Assembly: GCA_963589425.1 (NCBI GenBank)
Contig: CAVAKZ010000002.1
Span: 50,973-114,972 of the forward strand
Source of the DNA: CAKRJP01 sp963589425
GTDB taxonomy: Bacteria; Bacillota; Clostridia; Lachnospirales; Lachnospiraceae
Direction: 5' to 3'
Length of the DNA stretch: 64,000 nt
Below are positions 7,251 through 15,824 of this stretch, one piece after another (position 1 is the stretch's first letter; the number at the start of each line of letters is the position of its first letter). A program made the position numbers and the translations under genes. Below the pieces are notes generated by a model. It was not told where the DNA came from and made no database searches. It was given only the letters and a program-made list of their open reading frames with translations.

Positions 7251-10199
7251 TTATTTTGATTTAAATGCAGTCTCTGTTGAACCCGGTGCAGCATCACCCT
7301 TTGGTACAAGAACAATTTGAACTCCTTCTAACCGTTTTGCATAGCCTGCTGTTCCTGCACTCTCTCCGTTCTTTGCCCATCCAAGCCATCCAAAGGTCTG
7401 AACATGAGTTCTGTAATAAATATCATATTTCTCAGACATTTCTCCTGTCAGCTTAATTTGAATAGCTTCCAAGCGTTTTGCTTTACCTGTTGTTCCACTC
7501 AGTTCGCCATTCTTTGCCCAGTCATTCTCCCAACCATAGGTCTGAACATGACTACGATAGCAAATATCACCACTAACAGAAGTATCTGCCAGGTTAATTT
7601 TGATACCTTCCAATCGCTTTGCCTGTCCAAAAGTACCACTTGTAGTTCCATCAGATACTAGATCCTGCCAACCGTAGGTTTGAACATGGGACTGATAAGA
7701 AACAAAACTTTTTGTCACATAAGGTGTCTGGGTGCTTCCTGGAGCATCGCCTCCCTTTTTCACAAGCTTAATTTCAATTCCTTCTAAGCGCTTTGCATAG
7801 CCTGCTGTTCCTGCTGGCTCGCCATTCTTTGCCCAGTCAAGCCATCCATAGGTCTGCGAATGAACTCGGTAATAAATATCATATTTTTCAGCCATTTCAT
7901 CTGTCAGCTTGATTTCTATAGCTTCCAGTCGTTTTGCTTCTCCGGTAGTTCCGCTGGTTTCTCCATCTTTTTTCCATTCAGATTCCCAACCATAGGTCTG
8001 AACATGGGTACGATAAACAACAGAACCTTCATAAGGTGCATTATCTAATTTAATCTTAATACCCTCAAGGCGCTTTGACTTTCCGGTAGTTCCGCTGGTC
8101 TCACCGCCTTTTCTCCATTCAGATTCCCAACCATAGGTCTGAACATGAGTGCGGTAGTTAATGTAGCTATTTTCATCACCTTCTACGATCGAGAACTCCT
8201 GCTTATCGCCTTTACTTATTACATAATTAGCGCTATCAAGACTTGCATAGGCTGTATATGTTCCCACTCCTACAGCTTGACCTTTTGCATCTTCAAGGCT
8301 CACGTTAACATTAACTGTTTCCCCGTCCACTAGGCCATCAATACTTGCTACCGGAAGCTTTGCACTTCCATCATAGACCATGTCGATATTGGTCCAATTA
8401 ACCTCTACTTCTTTTGCTGTGATTGTAACCTTTTCAGAACCATATTTCGGCTTATATCCAGATTTCTTTACTTTATAATATACTGTATAGTTACCAACAT
8501 CCTTCATTTTAGGAATCTTACTGGTATAAGAACCATTTTTTTCCAAACTATATGTGACTGTAGCCCCTTCTGTACTTGATGTCACCGTTATGCTATGCTC
8601 TTTTCCATCGTAGATACCTGTATAGCCTGCTGAGTAAATGGCGTAGCCATTCTCATCACCTTCTACGATTGAGAACTCCTGCTTATCGCCTTTACTTATT
8701 ACATAATTAGCGCTATCAAGACTTGCATAGGCTGTATATGTTCCCACTCCTACAGCTTGACCTTTTGCATCTTCAAGGCTCACGTTAACATTAACTGTTT
8801 CCCCGTCCACTAGGCCATCAATACTTGCTACCGGAAGCTTTGCACTTCCATCATAGGTCATGTTGATATTAGTCCAATTAACCGCTACTGGTTTTGCTGT
8901 GATTGTAACCTTTTCAGAACCAACTTTCGGATTATATCCAGCCTTTTCCACTCTATAGTATACTGTATACTCACCAACATCCTTCATCTTAGGAAGGTCT
9001 GTGGTATAAGTGCCATTCTCTTCCAGACTATATGTGACTGTAGTCCCTTCTGTACTTGGTGTCACTGTTATGCTATGTTCTTTTCCATCATAGGTACCTG
9101 AATAACTTGCCGAATTTGCCTCAACAGGTCCGATAGCCACATTTCCATCGTCATAGGTCTTGCTTACGCTCTGCACCTTATCAAATGTTCCAGTCGCATT
9201 GGTTGCACTGTTGCCATCTTCATCATAAACCCAATTTTCTCCATCCCATGGAGAGTATTCAGTAACATAGTTGGCATAGGCAAGGCCACCAAGAGCGTTA
9301 CTGCTTGAAAGATCATCCCATTCTGTCGTTCCATTAAAACCAATATATACAACATAGGAATCCTCTGCTTGACCTCCGTCAGGTTGAACATTAGACCAGT
9401 ATTGCGTACCACTTACAACTGTATTCCCAGCCTCTGGTGTACCCCAAATCCAACTCCAGCCCTCTCCGATACCATTCTGCATATTTAAGCCGTAACCCGC
9501 ATTTGGAAGACCATTATCTTCAAAATTAGTTGAACTACTAGGAACTGCACCCAACCAAATACGACCATTGCTAGATTTAAGCATATTAATCAGCATATTA
9601 TTCTCATCTATGCTGGTTACTGTAATAGGATGACCCTTATATCCCTCATAGGAATCCGTGTCGCCCTCCAACATGGTATTCATAGAAGAATTCCAAGTAT
9701 CACTCGACGAAGAAAGTCTATAATAATGACCATTATAATAAACATCTCCATCCGCAGGTGTATACTTGGCTGCCGAAATCGTAATCTTGCCCGCTCCTTT
9801 ATAGACAATAGTAGATAAATCTGCTGTAATATCTTCTACAGAAGCGCCCTCAGCTACAGTATACTCTACACCAGTCAGCTCACTGCCAATATCAGCCTGC
9901 GACTTGCCATAAGTTCCGTTAGAAAAAGTACCGGCAATCGTTTCCGGAACAGTAAAACTTCCTCCGTCGAAATAAACACTATATACCTTAAATGGGGTCC
10001 CCTCACTTGTTGGAATTGTAACATCGGCCGTATAACCTCCGTCGATGCTTCCACTTCCATTTTCAGCTATGCTGAGACTAGCGGAAGTGGACTCTTCCGC
10101 AAAAACTGTGGTTGTTAGGGGGGGGGGGATAACAGGCTGACTTATCATCGTCAGTGCCAATGCACAGCTTCCAAGCTGTCTTCCGATTCTTGATTTCAT
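7251..10199 (-). CDS. Secreted C-type-lectin-like / MBG / ChW-repeat surface protein
   Basis: This 982-residue protein begins with an export signal (basic start, hydrophobic core, likely cut near AFA/VFA around residue 34). Residues about 140-310 look like a C-type lectin-like domain: HYYRL, then WLGAV, WSWIWG, YWSN and EWDDL in the usual order. Two MBG-type beta domains follow (motifs YDGKEHSITV and GSEKVTI), each paired with a second MBG-like domain. The C-terminal third has six ChW repeats (HVQTYGW and KRLEGI cores), arranged as two sets of three. ChW repeats are typical of clostridial extracellular proteins, and the layout suggests carbohydrate or host/microbe surface binding. There is no LPXTG anchor, so attachment may be through ChW repeats or none. 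The signal peptide is encoded across a C11 homopolymer, so slippage would switch the gene off. Confidence 0.85.
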   Translation of the reverse strand: MKSRIGRQLGSCALALTMISQPVIPPPLTTTVFAEESTSASLSIAENGSGSIDGGYTADVTIPTSEGTPFKVYSVYFDGGSFTVPETIAGTFSNGTYGKSQADIGSELTGVEYTVAEGASVEDITADLSTIVYKGAGKITISAAKYTPADGDVYYNGHYYRLSSSSDTWNSSMNTMLEGDTDSYEGYKGHPITVTSIDENNMLINMLKSSNGRIWLGAVPSSSTNFEDNGLPNAGYGLNMQNGIGEGWSWIWGTPEAGNTVVSGTQYWSNVQPDGGQAEDSYVVYIGFNGTTEWDDLSSSNALGGLAYANYVTEYSPWDGENWVYDEDGNSATNATGTFDKVQSVSKTYDDGNVAIGPVEANSASYSGTYDGKEHSITVTPSTEGTTVTYSLEENGTYTTDLPKMKDVGEYTVYYRVEKAGYNPKVGSEKVTITAKPVAVNWTNINMTYDGSAKLPVASIDGLVDGETVNVNVSLEDAKGQAVGVGTYTAYASLDSANYVISKGDKQEFSIVEGDENGYAIYSAGYTGIYDGKEHSITVTSSTEGATVTYSLEKNGSYTSKIPKMKDVGNYTVYYKVKKSGYKPKYGSEKVTITAKEVEVNWTNIDMVYDGSAKLPVASIDGLVDGETVNVNVSLEDAKGQAVGVGTYTAYASLDSANYVISKGDKQEFSIVEGDENSYINYRTHVQTYGWESEWRKGGETSGTTGKSKRLEGIKIKLDNAPYEGSVVYRTHVQTYGWESEWKKDGETSGTTGEAKRLEAIEIKLTDEMAEKYDIYYRVHSQTYGWLDWAKNGEPAGTAGYAKRLEGIEIKLVKKGGDAPGSTQTPYVTKSFVSYQSHVQTYGWQDLVSDGTTSGTFGQAKRLEGIKINLADTSVSGDICYRSHVQTYGWENDWAKNGELSGTTGKAKRLEAIQIKLTGEMSEKYDIYYRTHVQTFGWLGWAKNGESAGTAGYAKRLEGVQIVLVPKGDAAPGSTETAFKSK
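8170..8640 (-). repeat. MBG-domain coding repeat, copy A
   Basis: This stretch repeats at 8650-9120 with a 480-base period. The first 200 or so bases of each copy are almost identical and the rest is diverged. It encodes a pair of MBG-like domains in the surface protein. Confidence 0.85.
8650..9120 (-). repeat. MBG-domain coding repeat, copy B
   Basis: This is the second copy of the 480-base unit starting at 8170. The near-identity of the first 200 bases points to recent duplication or gene conversion, and would allow loss or gain of one unit by recombination in frame. Confidence 0.85.
10118..10128 (-). repeat. C11 homopolymer in signal-peptide codons (possible phase-variation tract)
   Basis: Eleven consecutive C (minus strand) encode part of Ile-Pro-Pro-Pro-Leu at codons 24-28 of the surface protein. 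At this length the reading frame is open. Gain or loss of one or two bases would shift the frame within the signal peptide and abolish the protein. Confidence 0.8.
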
Positions 10200-10301
10200 A
10201 CACTTTCCTCCTTCGAAATTATAGTCGTGTCAAAACAACCTGCTTTTTTTCTACGGCTTGTTTTTCATAGGTTGTTGAACACAATTCATCTAACTATGCT
10301 T

Positions 10302-10307
10302 AGTATA
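10302..10307 (-). promoter_or_regulatory. Candidate extended -10 promoter of the surface-protein gene
   Basis: The minus strand reads TGGTATACT, an extended -10 box, about 100 bases before the start codon. The -35 is weak. The 5' untranslated region that would follow contains a paired AACAACCT / AGGTTGTT that could form a stem-loop. The TAGATGAAT nonamer occurs twice around the promoter. Confidence 0.45.
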
Positions 10308-10507
10308 CCATATTCATCTAAAAAAAACACCTTTTATCCTCTTTTATTTTCATTTTTTGATGTTTTTTCTGTCAAATTGTCTGAGATTTTCGAATCGCAA
10401 CTCCAAAAGACACGAATAGTCAATTAACTAACCATACAAAACCGGAGGAATGGATATGTTCATTGGAAGAAAATCTTCTTCCCGTCCGGTAACCACGCAG
10501 GCTCTCC

Positions 10508-10698
10508 CTACAGGTAGTCCCCTAACATTTCTCTTACGTTTTTTTCTATCATTTTCATAATAGTCATGCACTTATCTTTCTTCAGCCCAGCTCTTGTACC
10601 CACTACAAGAATTTCTTTTTCTCCCGGATTACGTCCATTGCCAGGGTACCAACTAACCGGTCATGATAATATACCTGCAAGGATTTATCTCGACTCAT
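10508..10698 (-). pseudogene. hipA: hipA toxin remnant (internally deleted)
   Basis: The first 20 or so codons match the start of HipA kinases (MSRDKSLQVYYHDRLVGTLA) behind a perfect AGGAGG site 6 bases upstream. The reading frame then joins, in a shifted frame, a HipA-like tail (GEKEILVVGTRAGLKK, then a C-terminal helix ending GDYL and a stop at 10508). Intact HipA has roughly 350-440 residues, so the whole kinase core is missing. It follows a broken hipB whose end overlaps its start, the classic hipBA layout. Identification rests on motif memory and gene order; the toxin cannot be functional. Confidence 0.7.
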
Positions 10699-10862
10699 TA
10701 ATAACCTCCTGAATATTCCTATAGGGCACATTGTGAAAATCTCCCGCAGCTCATAGACGCCAGTTTCTCCTGCGAAATAGAACCTCTTTTTCTGATGTTG
10801 CGCCCCCGTTTTGCAAGTTTCCGATCCAGTTCTTCCGCTGTTTCCCATACAAGCTGTCGCAT
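10685..10862 (-). pseudogene. hipB: hipB-like XRE antitoxin remnant (deleted, frameshifted)
   Basis: From ATG 10862 the frame reads MRQLVWETAEELDRKLAKR and then ISQEKLASMS, the first helices of an XRE/HipB repressor, before a premature stop. Downstream, in another frame and after restoring one A near 10734, the sequence reads REIFTNVPYRNIQEVINESR and stops inside the hipA start. That is the usual C-terminus of such antitoxins. So the middle of the helix-turn-helix domain is deleted and the tail has a 1-base loss. Expression of a working repressor is not expected. Confidence 0.65.
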
Positions 10863-10880
10863 TCAACCACCTCGCTTTAC

Positions 10881-10896
10881 AGATAATATATTATCT
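10881..10896. promoter_or_regulatory. Operator palindrome O1 of the hipBA remnant
   Basis: AGATAATATATTATCT is a perfect 16-bp palindrome lying 19 bases upstream of the hipB remnant start. Its placement and its near-copy 40 bases further upstream fit paired HipB operators. Confidence 0.6.
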
Positions 10897-10920
10897 AAGT
10901 TTTCTAATTTTATGTTTTTT

Positions 10921-10936
10921 AGATAATATATGGTCT
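10921..10936. promoter_or_regulatory. Operator-like palindrome O2 of the hipBA remnant
   Basis: AGATAATATATGGTCT matches O1 at 14 of 16 positions, exactly 40 bases away (about four helical turns). It probably formed a second antitoxin binding site. Confidence 0.5.
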
Positions 10937-10992
10937 ATAATTATCTTACTATTTGTTTCTTGTAAGAACAAGAAAATCTTAAACAGCGGAAG

Positions 10993-11928
10993 CTACACTT
11001 GAAGGCCGGAAATTGTAAGATCAAAGGGCCATTGGTCCTGGCACAGAAAGCTCATTTTCTGATAAACATCTTGGCGGCTCATGGACTTATGGTCTCCTAG
11101 CTGATATTTTCTTCCCAGCTGTCTGTAGGTATGAACGCCCAGTCTGTGGTAGGGCAAAAATTCCAGTTCCCTGCAATTTTTTAGTTCCCGACAAAACTCT
11201 GCTGTCTTCCGGATATTTTCCTCATCATCGTTAACACCAGCCACCAGGGGCAGACGGATATGAATGGAAGATGGCTGGCATATGGCATCTGCCCTGCGAA
11301 TGTTATCCAGAATAAGCGCATTGTCCTGGCCAGTCCATTTCTTATGTCGCTTAGGATCCATACATTTCACATCTGCATAAAACATCTGCAAGTGGGGCAC
11401 AATTCTTTTTACATTTTCAAAAGAGGTTAACATATCCAGTTCTGCAGCTGTATTGATACCGGCATCATGGCATGCTTTAAGCAGGGCCTCTGCAAAATCA
11501 GTCTGGCAGAATACATCACCGCCAGAGAGAGTTAAACCACCACCTGAATAGAAGAAAAACATCTCATCCTTCAGTATCTCATGCATAACCTCTTTTACCG
11601 TCATTTCTTTACCATAAATCTGATGTGCCCGGTAATTGCAGACATCAACACACTGAAAACAGCTTGTGCACCGGGCCTTGTCCCGGACAAGCTCCCCGGT
11701 CTTTTCAGTCCGGGAAAGGGCCTGCCTAGGACACAGGCGGATGCAGGCCCCGCATCCTGTGCAGCGCTCTTTCATATAGTAAACTTCCCGCTGCCCTGTT
11801 TGTGACTCTGGGGTTGAACACCAGGCACAGCGAAGGGGACAGCCCTTGAAAAATACCACAGTTCGCATACCCTTTCCGTCTGAAAGAGATAAGTGTTCAA
11901 TTCGAAGAATATTTGCTTTTAAGTCCAT
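10993..11928 (-). CDS. Glycyl radical enzyme activating enzyme (radical SAM)
   Basis: This 311-residue protein would install the glycyl radical on the enzyme encoded just upstream. It has the radical-SAM cysteines as CPLRCAWC (Cys30, 34, 37) and two extra 4Fe-4S sites (Cys56-66 and Cys87-97), the usual insert of activases of the eliminase-type glycyl radical enzymes rather than the shorter PflA. The GGG/SGGD stretch near residue 130-140 is the expected SAM-binding region. The ATG at 11928 is preferred over an in-frame start 111 bases further up because it has an AAGGAAG ribosome binding site and starts just before the conserved domain. It lies 19 bases after the glycyl radical enzyme gene, in the same operon. 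Confidence 0.92.
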   Translation of the reverse strand: MDLKANILRIEHLSLSDGKGMRTVVFFKGCPLRCAWCSTPESQTGQREVYYMKERCTGCGACIRLCPRQALSRTEKTGELVRDKARCTSCFQCVDVCNYRAHQIYGKEMTVKEVMHEILKDEMFFFYSGGGLTLSGGDVFCQTDFAEALLKACHDAGINTAAELDMLTSFENVKRIVPHLQMFYADVKCMDPKRHKKWTGQDNALILDNIRRADAICQPSSIHIRLPLVAGVNDDEENIRKTAEFCRELKNCRELEFLPYHRLGVHTYRQLGRKYQLGDHKSMSRQDVYQKMSFLCQDQWPFDLTISGLQV

Positions 11929-11947
11929 ATGCTCTTCCTTTTTCTTC

Positions 11948-14335
11948 TTAACAGATATCAGAATGGGAGGTTCTGGAGATAATATCATCCTGGACCTCTT
12001 TTCCAAGTTCCGTAAAGTATGCCGTATAACCTGCCACACGCACCAATAGTCCCTTATAGTCTTCTGGATGTTTCTGGGCCTCCTTTAAGGTCTCTGTATC
12101 AATTACATTAAACTGGGTATGGAATACTCCTAGGGAGCACAAACTCCTCAGATAATTCATAAGCTCCTTGGTAGAGTTGGGGCTGTCGCGAAATTCTGTA
12201 TCCATCTTGACATTTAAGAGGGTTCCCTGATTAAAACGGCCATGAGGAATATGGGCAATAGATTTAAGCACTGCCCCCATCCCCTCTGTATCCGTTCCCT
12301 GATTTGGTGATACCCCATCTGCTAAGGGTTTCCAGGCCCGACGTCCCGAAGGAAGGGCACCAACTTCCAGACCAAAAGGAGTATTTCCGGATACCGGAAG
12401 GATGCCCGGGGTCATTTTGCCAAATTTACTGTGGAATGACTCGATATAGTCTGCAATAAAGCAGAACAGATCACCGGTCAGTTCATTTACTTCATCATCA
12501 TCATTTCCATATTTTGGAGCCTCTTCACACATCCTTTTGACATCCTCATAGCCCACAAAGTCTGCATCCAGAGCATCTAAAAGACGCTGCATACTTATTT
12601 TCTTATCATCAAATACAAGTTTTTTTACTGCAATCAGGCTGTTGATTAGGTCAGCTACACCGATGGCATCAATACCATTTCCCAGGTTATATTTTGCCCC
12701 GCCCCATGCATAATCTTTGGCATTTTCCACACATTCATAGAAAGAAAGGGAAAGAGCCGGAACAACTCTCTGGAAGCCAATATCATCGCACACATGGCTG
12801 GAGGCTACCGTTCCCCTAAGCTCATAGCGGATCTGCTCTTTGACAGCCTCCTCAAACTCTTCGTAGGTCTTAAAGGTGGTGGGGTCCCCGGTCTTCTCTG
12901 ATGCCTGCACACCGTACTTGCGGCTCTTGCCGTTTAAAAGGGCAAATTCAACAGCTGATCCTAAGTTAAAATCTGCATAAGCCGTATAGCACCTTTGCTT
13001 GCCTTCCAGGTTAGTTTCAACACAGCCGCAGGGATTCCAGTTATAGGCCTCCTTCAAGGGAATTCCCTTATTTAAGAGCATCTGAATTCCCACTTCATCA
13101 TTATGAAATGCCGGGAAACCGGTTCCTAGTTTCACAAGCTCTGCAATCTTCTTTAGGAAACTGCTGGGGTTTTTTGCCATATTGTAGCGAACCGACAATG
13201 ACGGCTGATAAAGCTGTACCTCTGCAGTTGCCTGTAAAATTAAGTAGGATACATCATTAACCGCATCCATGCCTCGCTCATCCACACCACCGCAGCATAC
13301 GTTCTGGAACATAGGATATCCGGCTGAAAACTGGGCGGTAACCTTATCCTGGAAGAGGCACTGCTCAGAGAATTTAACCCACAAACAGTCTAAAAGTTCC
13401 TGGGCCTCATCTTCTGTCAGCCTTCCAGCCTCCATATCCGCCTTATAAAAAGGATATAGATACTGGTCCATACGTCCCGGATTGTAGCTGGCTGCATTCT
13501 GTTCCATAAAAATACAGGTCTGATAAATGTACATTGACTGGATTGCTTCCCGGAAGCTGCGGGCAGGTTTTGCCGGAACCTGGTCACAGGTTTGGGCAAT
13601 CTGCAAGAGTTCTTTTTTTCGTTTCTCATCAGGCTCTTCCTCTGCCAGTTTTCTTGCTTCTTCTGCATAGCGGTGTCCCAGTTCCACGATACCGTCTGCT
13701 GCCAGTTCCATGGCCTTTAGATATTCAATTTTCTCATAGTCCCCGGGGCGGGTAATATCCAGTGTATCAAGAACCTTATGAATATGTGCCTTGATTCCTT
13801 CCATACCTTCATTGATGACTCTAGAGTAACCTGCAGTGGTCTCGCCCCAGCCCCGAACCGATTTACGGTTAATATAGAGAGCCCCGCAGTCCCGTAAGGT
13901 TGCCGCAAAATCCGGGCATTGAACCAGCCACTGTTCATAGGTAGATCGTCCCTTCCAGTAGGGACGGATGATCTCCTCAAATGCCTTCCGATCCTCCGGG
14001 CGCAGGTAAAAGGGGTCATATGGACGTTCACTTATAGTATCCAACTCATCATCCAGAACTGACCAGCAGGTATCCACACTTAAAATGCCGCCCCGCTGTT
14101 TGCTTCCTGCATTACCCACAATCAATTCATCTTCCCAGATCTTTACCGTCTTTTCTAGACATTGTTTCTTAAAGGCATAAGCCTTTCTAATGCAAAGGGG
14201 CTGCCCTTCTGATTCCTGGAAGCCCTTTGTAAGTATGATGGCATTTTCCAGATCCATCTCAGGCCGGGTATCAAGAACTCTCTTCTTTAAGCGATCAATC
14301 CGGTCCATGTATTGTTTTCTTTCCTTGGCTGCCAT
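11948..14335 (-). CDS. Glycyl radical enzyme (PFL-like/eliminase family), substrate unknown
   Basis: This 795-residue enzyme has the C-terminal radical loop RVAGYTAYF (Gly near residue 768) and the thiyl site in NPCGCVETN (near 437), with Cys-x-x-Glu order typical of dehydratases, C-N/C-S lyases and some decarboxylases of the family. The two Cys flanking one Gly (CGC) are unusual to my eye. It differs from what I recall of choline lyase, glycerol dehydratase, hydroxyproline dehydratase and hydroxyphenylacetate decarboxylase around this loop, so no substrate is assigned. ATG 14335 is chosen because GGAGG lies 6 bases upstream; a longer frame lacks one. It precedes its activase, and a divergent AraC regulator shares the 89-base promoter region. 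No microcompartment genes are nearby, so it probably acts free in the cytoplasm. Confidence 0.9.
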   Translation of the reverse strand: MAAKERKQYMDRIDRLKKRVLDTRPEMDLENAIILTKGFQESEGQPLCIRKAYAFKKQCLEKTVKIWEDELIVGNAGSKQRGGILSVDTCWSVLDDELDTISERPYDPFYLRPEDRKAFEEIIRPYWKGRSTYEQWLVQCPDFAATLRDCGALYINRKSVRGWGETTAGYSRVINEGMEGIKAHIHKVLDTLDITRPGDYEKIEYLKAMELAADGIVELGHRYAEEARKLAEEEPDEKRKKELLQIAQTCDQVPAKPARSFREAIQSMYIYQTCIFMEQNAASYNPGRMDQYLYPFYKADMEAGRLTEDEAQELLDCLWVKFSEQCLFQDKVTAQFSAGYPMFQNVCCGGVDERGMDAVNDVSYLILQATAEVQLYQPSLSVRYNMAKNPSSFLKKIAELVKLGTGFPAFHNDEVGIQMLLNKGIPLKEAYNWNPCGCVETNLEGKQRCYTAYADFNLGSAVEFALLNGKSRKYGVQASEKTGDPTTFKTYEEFEEAVKEQIRYELRGTVASSHVCDDIGFQRVVPALSLSFYECVENAKDYAWGGAKYNLGNGIDAIGVADLINSLIAVKKLVFDDKKISMQRLLDALDADFVGYEDVKRMCEEAPKYGNDDDEVNELTGDLFCFIADYIESFHSKFGKMTPGILPVSGNTPFGLEVGALPSGRRAWKPLADGVSPNQGTDTEGMGAVLKSIAHIPHGRFNQGTLLNVKMDTEFRDSPNSTKELMNYLRSLCSLGVFHTQFNVIDTETLKEAQKHPEDYKGLLVRVAGYTAYFTELGKEVQDDIISRTSHSDIC

Positions 14336-14424
14336 ATTTTTCCTCCAATCACAAATCTTTAGCAAGCAACTTTTGTTGACTGATTTTAATATAGCAATCT
14401 CCCATATGTAATGGTACAATATTC
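14336..14424. promoter_or_regulatory. Divergent promoter region, glycyl radical enzyme / AraC regulator
   Basis: This 89-base gap separates divergent genes. It holds a palindrome CAACTTTTGTTG at 14367-14378 that could be a regulator site, an extended -10 box TGCTATATT on the minus strand for the enzyme, and TACAAT at 14415-14420 on the plus strand. The last lies so close to ATG 14425 that the regulator mRNA may be nearly leaderless. Confidence 0.45.
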
Positions 14425-15390
14425 ATGGCAGAAAATATCAAATTATTATCAAAACAAGAACTTAAAGCCCTTACAAAAAACGCAAAACAGAGGATAAATG
14501 ATTTGAAAAATAAAAAAGAATTTAAAGAAGTAAATCGCTACCAGGATTCTGACTTTCCCGTAAACGTTTACTATGCAGATATTCATTCTATGCAGCCACC
14601 GGGACGATGGCTGCATGATTTTCACTGGCATGAAGAACTACAGATTACCCTGGTAACAAATGGCAGCCTTACTATGCAGGCCGATAATTCCACGATCAAG
14701 GCGAAAAAAGACGACATTATCTTTATCAACAGCACCATAATCCATGCCGTAACCCAGATGTCTGCTGACGGTTCCTACGCAAGCTTAAACTTTCCCTTTC
14801 GTCTCCTTGCATTTTTCCCCGGCAGCCGCATGGATAAGGACTATGTCTTGCCTTATATCACCGGCGAAAAGTTTTCTTCTCTTCTGATTAGTCCCCATGA
14901 ACCTTGGCATGAAGAAATGGCCACCTACTTAAAGAAAATTATTGATTTGTTTATTTCAAAACAGATTCGGGGAAATGAATACTCCATCTGCGTAATGATC
15001 GTCTCCATATGGAAGGAACTAATCTCCAACTACAGGTTCGAGGATACAAAAAAATCCGTCAATGTCCTGCGGCAACAGCGACTGCAAAACATACTAACCT
15101 ACATTTATGATCATTATTCAGAGGACCTGCAATTAGGGGATCTGGCCAAGGCCGGCAGCATCAGCAATGCCGAATGCTGCCGAATTTTCCATGATATTCT
15201 TCATACCTCACCATACAATTATCTGAAGAACTACCGGATCCAGGCCAGTGTTGCCCTGCTAAAAAGTGACCTGTCCGTCTCAGAGATCGCCGGACGAGTC
15301 GGTTACAATCAGGTTAGCAACTATATTGCCACATTCAAGCAGATCATCGGCTGCACACCGGCCCAGTACCGAAAGCAGCAAAAAAAATAA
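14425..15390 (+). CDS. AraC-family regulator with N-terminal cupin
   Basis: This 321-residue protein has an N-terminal beta-barrel sensor (HDFHWHEELQI followed by KKDDIIFINS, residues about 63-115) and a C-terminal AraC double helix-turn-helix domain (about 215-315, with AGRVGYNQVSNYIATFK). It is divergent from the glycyl radical enzyme operon and is the obvious candidate to induce it in response to the enzyme substrate. No ribosome binding site precedes ATG 14425 and no other ATG lies before the conserved cupin, so the start is a little uncertain; a leaderless mRNA would explain it. Confidence 0.88.
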   Translation: MAENIKLLSKQELKALTKNAKQRINDLKNKKEFKEVNRYQDSDFPVNVYYADIHSMQPPGRWLHDFHWHEELQITLVTNGSLTMQADNSTIKAKKDDIIFINSTIIHAVTQMSADGSYASLNFPFRLLAFFPGSRMDKDYVLPYITGEKFSSLLISPHEPWHEEMATYLKKIIDLFISKQIRGNEYSICVMIVSIWKELISNYRFEDTKKSVNVLRQQRLQNILTYIYDHYSEDLQLGDLAKAGSISNAECCRIFHDILHTSPYNYLKNYRIQASVALLKSDLSVSEIAGRVGYNQVSNYIATFKQIIGCTPAQYRKQQKK

Positions 15391-15426
15391 ATAATGGCAC
15401 CGCCTTTAAGGCCAGTGCCATTATTT
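15389..15426 (+). terminator. Terminator after the AraC gene
   Basis: A 12-bp perfect stem (AAATAATGGCAC with GTGCCATTATTT) starts at the AraC stop codon and is followed by T-rich sequence. Confidence 0.8.
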
Positions 15427-15639
15427 TATCAAAGCAAACACAGTAACTTGTTTGTAACCATTATAGTAGCATGATACAGATTGAGACCAACAAACCTGCA
15501 CATCAGGGTTATTTAATTTCCATTCCTCTAATTGAGAAAAAGCTTTTAGATCAGCATTTTTACTCTTGGACTGAGTGTACACAATTTGATTAATTACATT
15601 CGACGGTTCAATGTCATACGATAAAGCCCCAGCGGAAAT
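15421..15639 (-). other. Open frame of 72 codons without a good start, possible gene fragment
   Basis: The minus strand is open from 15639 to a TAA at 15421 and looks coding: VYTQSKSKNADLKAF near the middle and QVTVFALIK at the end. The pattern (a short beta strand, an acidic helix, two strands) recalls small phage or Cse60-like proteins of Firmicutes, but this is a weak resemblance. No ATG is present and the upstream end overlaps another C-terminal fragment in a different frame. It may be a remnant, or start at a GTG inside. Confidence 0.3.
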
Positions 15640-15824
15640 TTAAGAGTGCCTGACACCAATGTGTTTAACTCATGGTCATTGTGGTTATATGTCAATCTCG
15701 TCCACCAGTTAGTACATTCAAAGTTTTCGGCATATATCTTTTTAACACCTTCCAAGTCCCCGTAATCACTAGGGTAGATAGCACGACAAGAGTAATCCAG
15801 CTCAAAATCATATTGATATTGCAT
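15594..15824 (-). CDS. C-terminal fragment of an unknown protein (cut by assembly gap)
   Basis: About 76 codons run from the gap edge to a stop at 15594, with internal phrases such as YPSDYGDLEGVKKIYAEN and a basic end. An automatic frame would join it to the acyltransferase on the other side of the N run, but the number of Ns is not reliable and the sequence does not look like an acyltransferase membrane tail. I treat it as the end of a different gene. I do not recognise the family. Confidence 0.4.
   Translation of the reverse strand: MQYQYDFELDYSCRAIYPSDYGDLEGVKKIYAENFECTNWWTRLTYNHNDHELNTLVSGTLKFPLGLYRMTLNRRM

Noticed and set aside
10455..10560. Short plus-strand frame with a GGAGG site opposite the hipA remnant tail
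   Set aside because: It reads through the reverse of recognised hipA sequence and has no coding pattern.
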